Assembly: GCA_002887195.1 (NCBI GenBank)
Contig: PJAB01001285.1
Span: 1 to 15,710, forward strand
Reading direction: 5' to 3'
Length of the DNA: 15,710 bases
DNA from: Chrysochromulina parva
Taxonomy: Eukaryota; Haptophyta; Prymnesiales; Chrysochromulinaceae
Below the pieces are notes generated by a model that ran no database searches, had not been told where the DNA came from, and saw nothing but the letters and a program-made list of their open reading frames with translations. Both the position numbers and the translations under genes were made by a program. This document shows, one piece after another, positions 1 to 6,060 of the stretch. Every line of letters begins with the position of its first letter. Position 1 is the stretch's first letter.

Positions 1-579
1 GCGTCGCCCATCCCCCCCTCACCCACGGTCCACCGTTCCCTCCAACCGGCCCTCTACCCTCTGCCGGATCCGTTTGAGGTGTCAGCTCTCTCTATGTCAC
101 CATCCCCTACCTACCGCCCGCCACTGGCGCGTCGTCCTGAGCAGCTCGCACCACCCTCGCGTCGTCCCGAGCAGCTCGCTCCAGCCCTGCCCCCCAAGGG
201 GGGTGACAAGGGGGGTGACAAGGGGGGTGACAAGCGAGGCACCGCCACACCCACGTACCGGGGGTTTCGTCGCTCAACGGCCGCCGCTGCCTTATTGGCC
301 GCGGCAGAGGAGGAGGAGGAGGAGGAGGAGCCCTGGCTTGTCTTGGCCGCCGCAGCGAAAAAGGGGGAGCGGCAGCCTTCACAGCAGCCTTCACAGCAGC
401 CTTCACAGCAAGCCAACGGGCCAGAGGAGGTCGCGGGGGTCGCAGCTCCGCTCGAGATTATGATCTCCGAGATGATGCTCCTGGGTCTGCAGGAGGAGCA
501 GCAGGAGGCTCTGGAGCTCAGCGAGGCGGCACGCGAGGAGGAGCGCCTGCTCAACCTGCTTGCCGGCGGCCACCTCTGA
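1..579 (+). CDS. C-terminal part of an unrecognised low-complexity protein (5' end outside window)
   Basis: The frame is open from base 1 to a TGA at 577-579, giving 192 residues with no required start in the window; the first ATG in frame is at 94. No known domain is recognised. The part seen is Pro/Ser/Arg-rich, then carries RRPEQLAP twice, GGDK three times, an Ala-rich stretch with eight Glu (307-330), and QQPS three times. It ends in a more ordinary Met/Leu/Glu-rich helical tail (IMISEMMLLGLQEEQQEALE and on). All internal tandem units are multiples of three, so copy changes keep the frame, which supports coding. A competing minus-strand frame (111-809) is Ser/Arg/Cys-rich and runs into the AT-richer spacer, so it looks less protein-like. 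An unseen intron in the first 120 pyrimidine-rich bases is possible. Confidence 0.45.
   Translation, partial: ASPIPPSPTVHRSLQPALYPLPDPFEVSALSMSPSPTYRPPLARRPEQLAPPSRRPEQLAPALPPKGGDKGGDKGGDKRGTATPTYRGFRRSTAAAALLAAAEEEEEEEEPWLVLAAAAKKGERQPSQQPSQQPSQQANGPEEVAGVAAPLEIMISEMMLLGLQEEQQEALELSEAAREEERLLNLLAGGHL
130..408 (+). repeat. Cluster of short in-frame tandem repeats
   Basis: Four arrays lie in the putative coding frame. A 30-bp unit (RRPEQLAPPS) occurs about twice at 130-187. A 12-bp unit AAGGGGGGTGAC occurs three times at 196-231. GAG occurs eight times at 307-330. A 12-bp unit CAGCCTTCACAG occurs three times at 373-408. Every unit length is divisible by three. Confidence 0.85.
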
Positions 580-707
580 GTCTGCGAGCTGCGTGGCGCG
601 GTGGCGCGTACTGGAACGTCGTAGGAGATACAGGAACGTCGTAGTTGAGAGCAGTTCTTCAGACAAAAATCGCTGGCATAAGTCCTATTTTGGGGATTTT
701 CTCTACT

Positions 708-715
708 TGACGTCA
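708..715. promoter_or_regulatory. CRE/bZIP-like palindrome TGACGTCA
   Basis: A perfect TGACGTCA lies about 225 bases before the proposed kinase start. A related TGATGCGTCA follows at 721-730. TGACGTCA is the consensus cAMP-response/bZIP site across eukaryotes. Whether it is used here is inference; an 8-mer can arise by chance. Confidence 0.3.
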
Positions 716-860
716 CGCTGTGATGCGTCACTATCATTCCTATTTTTGGAGGTTTGGAGTTTTCTTCGACGGATCTCTCGCAATTCTTCGACTCTCGCAA
801 GAATTTCACGGATCTCTTGCAAGAAATCTGCCGACGTCCCTCTCGGAGACGCTCGACCCA

Positions 861-889
861 ACCCAGGGTCTAGATCCGAGACCCTGGGT
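861..889. repeat. 11-bp perfect inverted repeat (hairpin) upstream of the kinase start
   Basis: ACCCAGGGTCT at 861-871 and its exact reverse complement AGACCCTGGGT at 879-889 flank a 7-base loop. The structure ends 50 bases before the ATG at 940, so it may lie in the 5' leader of the mRNA or act as a dimeric protein site. An in-frame TAG inside it (871-873) rules out an N-terminal extension of the kinase through this point. Confidence 0.6.
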
Positions 890-939
890 CCAAGGTTGCC
901 GGTGGCCGCTGCGGCAGCCTACGAACCTGTAACGTATAC

Positions 940-2726
940 ATGATGCGCCGCGCCGGAGTGACGGACCTCACGCTGCCAAAAGACCTCATCTGGACGGTGC
1001 CCGTCACTCCTCTCGAGGAGCAGTTGCCGCCGCCAACAAGGGCACCTCCGCAACCCATTGCAATCCTCAAGTGCGCATACCGCGCACGCGCCTCGTATCG
1101 AATCCGTCAGCGGCCCCAGTGCCTGACACGCGTGGTCTGGATGTGCGCAGTCGCGTGATCGTCAGCAACCACGCGGCAAAGGCGGCGTTGCGCGAACGCC
1201 GAGGCGAACATGGGGCCGCTCATCGTGTAGTGTCGCACGTGTCCTCGGCTCCGCCGGAGCTCCGCGTGATGATGTCGATCCCGACCATCTTCAATCCGCA
1301 CTTGAACGGCATGGAGCCCATTCCCGACTTCCTTCCCCGCCCAAACGAGACGGTCGGCTTCAAGTGCGCTCCTCGCCTGCCTCACCCTGATTGCCCGATG
1401 CACCGCGCAAACTACCTCGCAACGATGCCCGCGCTCCCTCTCCCCCCCGCCCTGTCTCGACGCCACGTGGCTTCGTCCCGTCTGCTTGCCGCCACCCTTA
1501 TGAACTCGCAGCTACAAGGTCGACGGGGTCCTCGGCTCGGGATCCTTCGCCACCGTCTTCCGCGCCGTGCACGACGGCGCCCAGAACCGGCCCGTAGCAC
1601 TCAAGTGCCTAAAGAACGCAAAGGAGACGGTGGATGCCGGGCTGGGCGAGGCCCGGGTTCAATCTATGATCCGGCTGCATGACCCACTCGGCCGCCGGCA
1701 CATTGTGCGGCTGCTCGACTGCTTCTACTACCGCGAGCACCTCTTTCTCGTGTACGAGCGCCTCAACGCGTCCATCTTGACGCACTACATGCACCTCGAG
1801 ACACTTGGCCCGCGCGCGCGCGCTGAGTACTGGCACGCGGGCTCGATCGGGGCTCTCACCATCCAGATGCTTGATGCGCTCGCCTTCCTCGCCTGCCTCG
1901 GCATCACGCACTGCGACGTCAAGACGACCAACATCTGCATCGTCAACGCGGAGCGTCGCATCTTCAAGCTCATCGACTTTGGCTCGGTCGTCCTCACGCA
2001 CGACGCCCACATGTCCTACCTGCAGGTGAGTGCCACTACTAGTGCCCCCCGATTCCCCCCGACAGCCTTGGCCTGGTGGGCCTCAAGTGTACGGCGCCCA
2101 CCATGGCGCCCATCCACCCCTACCCTGGCGCCCACCGAGGGGCGCCCATCCACCCCCTACCCTGCGCCCACCATGGCGCCCATCCACCCCCTTCCCTGCA
2201 GAGCCGCTGGTACCGCGCGCCCGAGGTGATCCTCGGCCTCAACTGGACGCCCAAGATCGACGTGTGGTCCCTCGGCTGCGTGGCCATCGAAGCCGCGCTC
2301 GGCTTCTTGCCCTTCCAGTTCGCGTCGACGGAGCTCGTCCTCGCGGCCCACCATGCTACCCGCGGGCCCTTCCCGCCATGGATGATGGAAGGGCCACTCG
2401 GATCCATCTACTTCTCCGGCTCCGGCTGCGTGTACGAGGTCGACCCCAGCGCCGCCGCCCCGGGCGCCTACCTGCTGCGCGCCGAGCCCAACACGACGCT
2501 GCCCGAGCTCCTCGCCCAACAGCTCGATCCCGCCATATTCGGCGACGTGCTCTCCTTCAGTCACTTCGCCGAGACGCTTCTGACCCTCGACCCCGACGTA
2601 CGCCCTACTGCGGCTGAGGCGCTGCAGCACCCGTGGATGGCCTCGTATGGTCTTCCCCCGATCGATCCCCCGATCGTGCCCGCAACGCCCACGTCGTCGG
2701 ACGAGGTCCCTCTGACGGCGAGATAG
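940..2726 (+). CDS. DYRK-like (CMGC) protein kinase, four exons, 460 residues
   Basis: Proposed exons are 940-1070, 1151-1363, 1512-2025 and 2202-2726 (TAG stop). All introns are GT-AG, and joining restores continuous kinase sequence. Seen in the product: glycine-rich loop LGSGSFATVF (122-131), ATP lysine in VALK (K146), probable helix-C glutamate E161, catalytic loop HCDVKTTN with D250, DFG with D270, and SYLQSRWYRAPEVILG ending the activation segment (APE 292-294). HCD in place of HRD and the (S/T)Y(I/L)QSR.YR(A/S)PE stretch are hallmarks of DYRK/HIPK relatives; KTTN replaces the usual KPEN. Such kinases autophosphorylate an activation-loop tyrosine and then act as Ser/Thr kinases; Y at about 284 would be that residue. 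Exons 2-4 are well supported. The first exon and its intron are the weakest part, since acceptors ending at 1108, 1117 or 1150 all keep frame. Confidence 0.8.
2093..2198 (+). repeat. Minisatellite filling the third kinase intron
   Basis: About three copies of a 34-37-bp unit, (G)GCGCCCACC...GGCGCCCATCCACCCC..., lie at 2093-2126, 2127-2163 and 2164-2198. The last copy forms the pyrimidine tract of the 3' splice site (CTTCCCTGCAG, ending 2201). The intron itself runs 2026-2201, with donor CAG|GTGAGTG. Confidence 0.85.
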
Positions 2727-3137
2727 CAGCGAGATACCCGACGGCAACCGAGATCTGGAGCCTTACGGAGTAGGCTGCAGGGTGATAAAGTTAGTGACAC
2801 AGCGCGCGGCGCACGCGCACTCTTCGAATTAGGGTTTGGGTCAGCGCTAGGGTTAGGTTGGAGAACCTGGGGATCTCGGTCGTGTCCGTTAGGCTTTGGT
2901 AGCATCCGATCTGCTTTGGATTCGATGGCTCGCGGCACCGCCCCTTGGCGCCTTCGCGGGGACCCGTCCCGAGACCCTGTGCCCCATCAGCATAGGCATA
3001 CGATACCCAGGAGTACTCGGAGCGAACAGCACTGGAGAACCGAACTGCACATCACGTTTTCACGATCACTCTAGTCCCTACATCCTCTACTTCTTTGGAA
3101 CTGTCATCTACGGCAATGCATGCAACCTCGCGTAAGC
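2727..3137. other. Intergenic region between convergent genes
   Basis: This lies between the end of the plus-strand kinase and the end of the minus-strand ABA4-like gene, so it should carry the 3' ends of both transcripts. No gene is seen; short open frames here lack domain-like sequence. Two short telomere-like pieces (TTAGGGTTTGGG at 2829-2840 and TAGGGTTAGG at 2848-2857) are present but degenerate. Confidence 0.5.
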
Positions 3138-3191
3138 ATGGCCAGACTCCCCTCGTCAAGACCTATGGCCGGACTCCCCTCTTCAAGACTG
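3138..3191. repeat. 27-bp tandem duplication at the end of the ABA4-like gene
   Basis: Two copies starting ATGGCC(A/G)GACTCCCCTC occupy 3138-3164 and 3165-3191 and differ at only a few positions. The right-hand copy overlaps the last codons and stop of the minus-strand gene (stop 3183-3185), so most of the repeat would be 3' UTR. Confidence 0.8.
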
Positions 3192-3755
3192 CCTCGCCTC
3201 GTCATAGCCAAGCGTGGGCAACCCCCTTCCAGTCGCCAGGCACAGGACGACGTAGAGGAGCAATCCAGGCGGGCCAATGCCGTTGCACAGAAGCAGCGCC
3301 GACCACGTAAAGGGCGTCTCGCGCTCAAGACTATCGAGCCAGATCGCGCGCCCCACAAAGAGGTCCCAGATGAGCACGTGCGGCCACTCCTCGGCAACAA
3401 AGTCACGGACCGCAAATAGGCGCTCCATGCCTTCCAGCTGGTTCTTCGCCGGATCGAAGACGTCGGCGAAGATGGCAATGGGCTCCGTGCCGCCGGGCGC
3501 CGAGGCTGCCGTTATCACGACGGCGAGGTGCACCAGGGAGAGCGCGAGGATGGGGCCGATGGAGCCCATGACAGAGCGCGTCAGTGTTGAGCGAGGAGCG
3601 GCCACGATCAGAAGCCACAGGAATTGAGGCGCAAAGGTGTCGATGGAGACGCACGTGTCGATGAGCTCAGGGCCCGTGAGCATCGTGGGCACACACGCTC
3701 GCGAAGCGACCGCGGCCATGGGCGGCGGCCGAAGCATCGGCACGAGATGCAGCAT
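3183..3755 (-). CDS. ABA4/DUF4281-like membrane protein (xanthophyll pathway candidate)
   Basis: A single-exon frame of 190 residues from ATG 3755. Four hydrophobic segments are visible at about 36-53, 64-84, 124-140 and 150-174. The conserved signature lies in the C-terminal half: WDLFVGRAIWLDSLER (130-145), followed by GPPGLLLYV (161-169). The (A/W)DLFxGRxIxxD...GPxGLLLY pattern is that of the ABA4 family (DUF4281), whose plant member is a plastid membrane protein required for neoxanthin formation. Plastid location and carotenoid role are inferred from the family; no clear transit peptide or bipartite leader is visible in the first 30 residues, and later ATGs at codons 7 and 13 are possible starts. 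It sits 115 bases downstream of the next minus-strand gene. Confidence 0.72.
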   Translation of the reverse strand: MLHLVPMLRPPPMAAVASRACVPTMLTGPELIDTCVSIDTFAPQFLWLLIVAAPRSTLTRSVMGSIGPILALSLVHLAVVITAASAPGGTEPIAIFADVFDPAKNQLEGMERLFAVRDFVAEEWPHVLIWDLFVGRAIWLDSLERETPFTWSALLLCNGIGPPGLLLYVVLCLATGRGLPTLGYDEARQS

Positions 3756-3870
3756 CTTTTCCCTTCACAGGCGTGTGATCTGCACGTGTGAACGACGTGG
3801 CGCTCGAAACAAACGAGAGACGCGCATTGTCTAGACTCGACGCAACGCTTTAGAGAACTGTCTCGCACTT

Positions 3871-5547
3871 TCAACCCAGACGAGTCACAAGGCGAGACTG
3901 TGGCAGTATCGAGGTTGTGATGGTGGCGTGGTTGAGGGCGTAGGTCCGGAGGGCGGCCTTGACGGAGGGCGTAGCTCCAGTAGAGGCTGAGTGTGGCCTT
4001 GATGAAGCGCCGTTATGGGCGCCACCACCAGTCATCTGGGCTCCGGCAGGCATCAGCTTGGGCACAGACTGGTGCTGCGGCTCTGACTTTAGCCGTGCGC
4101 GGGGCTGACCCGTGTGAATGGACCCCAGGCTGTGGTTGATGGTCGTGCCGGCCCTGGGGTTCGTCACCCGGCTCGGGTGCGGGGGTTGGCGGGGGGGGCT
4201 CTGGGTAAAGCTCTGGGTCTCACTCGGGGACCACCGAATCAGGTGCGACGGTGCACTCGAAGGCAGCGTGCTACCTGCCGTCACGAGGGCATGGGCGCGC
4301 GACACATAGGACAATGGCGAGGGGAGGAGCGCTCGGGACGGCGCTGGAGCGCGGTTCGTCAACGACAACGTCCATGGCGCCCCGTCGGACAAGGGGCGGG
4401 CCCCACTCACTGCCCCACTCCCCCTGCTGCAGGGCCGCAAGCTAAGCCGCAAGCTGGAGGGCATGAAGTCGGGCATGACGATATGCATGGCGGCAGGTGA
4501 GGCGGCAGGTGAGGCGGCAGGTGAGGGATGAGACATAGAGAGCGGACTCGCGTCGTCGTGGGCGTCCTCGAGGAGGCAGGTGCCGTTACGGTTGAGGGAT
4601 GAGTTAGATGCCAAATTTGGTGCACTGGTGGGCCTCGCTGATCCCTTGCTTGCCTTCTTCGGAACGATCTTCGCGGCTGGATCGACCTGAGCCACAACCG
4701 TCGGCGATCCTGACGGGTCGAGGCTGATTGCATGCTGATTGCGTCCCTCATTGGCGGACGTCGATCCTGACGGGTCGAGGCTGATTGCATGCTGATTGCG
4801 TCCCTCATTGGCGGACGTCGATCCTGACGGGTCGAGGGGTCGAGGGACGCTCGTTGCGACGCTCGTGTGAACGCTCGTTGCGACGCTCGTGTGAACGCTC
4901 GTTGCGACGCTCGAGAAGGAGCCGATCGAGGAGGTCACGCACAGGCCGGGCTGCATGGTGCGGTCGTTGAGGGCCGTGCCGGAACTGCTCCAAGTCCGTG
5001 CTGCTTGCATGCTGATTGCATGCTGATTGCGTCCCTCATTGCCGGAACTGCTCCAAGTCCGTGCTGCTCTAAGTGCTGCTCTGGCAACATGGCTACTCGG
5101 GCCGGCGGAGGACGTGAAGGAGGGTGCCGATTGAGGTGCCGTTGCGCTCACTGTTTGATTAACTGTTTGACGAAGCTGCCATCGATGCTGCTGCCATATC
5201 GACGATGCTCGTGCGATCGGAGCACGTGCTGGGTGAGCTGCAGGGCCCTGATCGCCGGTCATGGCCAAAAGGCCAGGGGCGCTTGGCATGGCGCTTGGCA
5301 CGAGAGGGGAGTCCAGTCTCTTCGAGAGTCCCATCTCATAGAGTAGCCATGCCGCTTGCGTGGAGGTGGAAGGCACGGCGGTGTCCGCGCCGGTGGCGAT
5401 GGTTAGGCGCGCCGCGTGCCTCGCATCGATCTCCCGGTCCACATGGAAGAAGAGCTGCAGCGCCTCATCGGTGCCCTCTTGAACGTGCGTGCTGCGCCCG
5501 GCGCGGAAGGTCGCGAACGGCGTCGGTGTTTCCTGTTGGAAGCACAT
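3871..5547 (-). CDS. Unrecognised Ser/Ala/Pro-rich repeat protein with RPxSA motifs
   Basis: A long uninterrupted minus-strand frame. ATGs in frame lie at 5877, 5565 and 5547. The 5547 start (558 residues) is preferred because 5550-5870 is AT-richer and has promoter-like features, but the 668-residue form cannot be excluded. No catalytic domain is recognised. The N-terminal third is the most ordinary sequence. The rest is low-complexity and repeat-rich: AARTWSSSGNEGRNQHAISMQ, TSVATSVH units, LDPSGSTSANEGRNQHAIS units and SPAA units, all with unit lengths divisible by three. RPTSAPN (4621-4635 region) and RPHSAST (3985-3999 region) motifs recur. The protein is probably largely disordered. A cryptic intron within the repeats is possible; no function is assigned. 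Confidence 0.6.
   Translation of the reverse strand: MCFQQETPTPFATFRAGRSTHVQEGTDEALQLFFHVDREIDARHAARLTIATGADTAVPSTSTQAAWLLYEMGLSKRLDSPLVPSAMPSAPGLLAMTGDQGPAAHPARAPIARASSIWQQHRWQLRQTVNQTVSATAPQSAPSFTSSAGPSSHVARAALRAARTWSSSGNEGRNQHAISMQAARTWSSSGTALNDRTMQPGLCVTSSIGSFSSVATSVHTSVATSVHTSVATSVPRPLDPSGSTSANEGRNQHAISLDPSGSTSANEGRNQHAISLDPSGSPTVVAQVDPAAKIVPKKASKGSARPTSAPNLASNSSLNRNGTCLLEDAHDDASPLSMSHPSPAASPAASPAAMHIVMPDFMPSSLRLSLRPCSRGSGAVSGARPLSDGAPWTLSLTNRAPAPSRALLPSPLSYVSRAHALVTAGSTLPSSAPSHLIRWSPSETQSFTQSPPRQPPHPSRVTNPRAGTTINHSLGSIHTGQPRARLKSEPQHQSVPKLMPAGAQMTGGGAHNGASSRPHSASTGATPSVKAALRTYALNHATITTSILPQSRLVTRLG
4490..4525 (-). repeat. 12-bp coding tandem repeat (SPAA units)
   Basis: Three copies of GGCGGCAGGTGA on the plus strand encode SPAASPAASPAA on the minus strand within the 3871-5547 gene. 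Confidence 0.8.
4706..4836 (-). repeat. 57-bp coding minisatellite containing NQHAIS
   Basis: Two full identical-looking 57-bp units (4706-4762 and 4763-4819) and a partial third starting at 4820. Each encodes 19 residues, LDPSGS(T/P) with NEGRNQHAIS. The core GCTGATTGCATGCTGATTGC is also present in the neighbouring 63-bp repeat and, as its reverse complement, in an intron of the next gene. Confidence 0.9.
4847..4912 (-). repeat. 24-bp coding tandem repeat (TSVATSVH units)
   Basis: The unit starting ACGCTCGTTGCGAC occurs at 4847-4870 and 4871-4894, with a partial third copy at 4895-4912. It encodes SVHTSVAT in register on the minus strand. Confidence 0.9.
4979..5069 (-). repeat. 63-bp coding repeat (AARTWSSSG units)
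   Basis: The segment beginning CCGGAACTGCTCCAAGTCC occurs at 4979 and again at 5042, giving a 21-codon unit. Between them lies a further copy of the NQHAIS-coding GCATGCAATCA element (about 5006-5030). Confidence 0.88.
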
Positions 5548-6060
5548 TGAAACTGGGGCCACCATTTGATATTTGACGTTGCATGCAGATGCACGCGGGA
5601 TCGAACCGTTTTGGACCCTATCCGGATATCCGGATAAATAATGGCATTTAGTTAATTTAGAGGCTTCGTTTGTACTCTCCGGTTCGTCCAAAACATGTAC
5701 GGGCGCGGTGTTCGCATACATTTTACTTCTATTCGAACCGACACAGATTACACACGTCGCTCTGGCTCCGCGAGACCGGAACCGACTATTAAACGTAGCG
5801 AATCCCGCACTGTCGCTGTAAACACCTCTCTTCCCCCACGGCCCTCTTTGCCTGAAGTCTGTGCCACACCTATACATGAGCGCGTGCTGGCCGAGCCGCC
5901 GCGTCGTCGTCCTCGGTTGAAAGCGCTTCTCCGAGGGCTTGTCCCCGTCTCACATCTCTACTCCTCGGAGAACAGTTGATCCCTCCCACCACCCCTCGCC
6001 CATGGAGGCTGCCCTAAACGCTCAAGCTGAGGGCACCATGCTCCTAGTTCCCATGCACGT
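5548..6060. other. Intergenic region: 3' flank of the coiled-coil gene and promoter side of the repeat-protein gene
   Basis: Both flanking genes read on the minus strand, so this holds the end of one transcript and the promoter of the next. Bases 5610-5870 are AT-richer than the rest of the window. A TTATTTAT-like stretch (minus strand, about 5635-5645) beside an 18-bp palindrome lies roughly 75-100 bases before the ATG at 5547. If the longer start at 5877 is used, part of this region would instead be coding. Confidence 0.45.
5619..5636. promoter_or_regulatory. 18-bp perfect palindrome of two TATCCGGA-type half-sites
   Basis: TATCCGGATATCCGGATA reads the same on both strands and can also be viewed as overlapping tandem TATCCGGA units. 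It lies 72-89 bases upstream of the preferred start at 5547, in an AT-rich stretch. A dimeric transcription-factor site is an inference from symmetry and position. Confidence 0.4.

Larger units (their letters stand above)
580..939. other. Intergenic region, probable kinase promoter and 5' leader
   Basis: No credible gene is seen here. The stretch is AT-richer than its flanks and starts with a repeated GGAACGTCGTA (612-622 and 633-643). It then holds a CRE-like octamer, loose repeats of TTCGAC and TCTC(G/T)CAA(G) around 765-830, and an 11-bp hairpin ending about 50 bases before the kinase ATG. It separates two plus-strand genes, so it would contain the terminator of the first and the promoter of the second. 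Confidence 0.5.

Noticed and set aside
111..809. Minus-strand open frame of 232 codons
   Set aside because: It is rich in Ser/Arg/Cys from reading the repeats backward and spans the AT-richer spacer without domain-like sequence. The plus-strand frame has in-register repeats and a plausible helical end.
2157..2747. Minus-strand frame opposite the kinase C-terminal exon
   Set aside because: Gly/Arg/Glu-rich antisense shadow; the plus strand encodes a clear kinase C-lobe.
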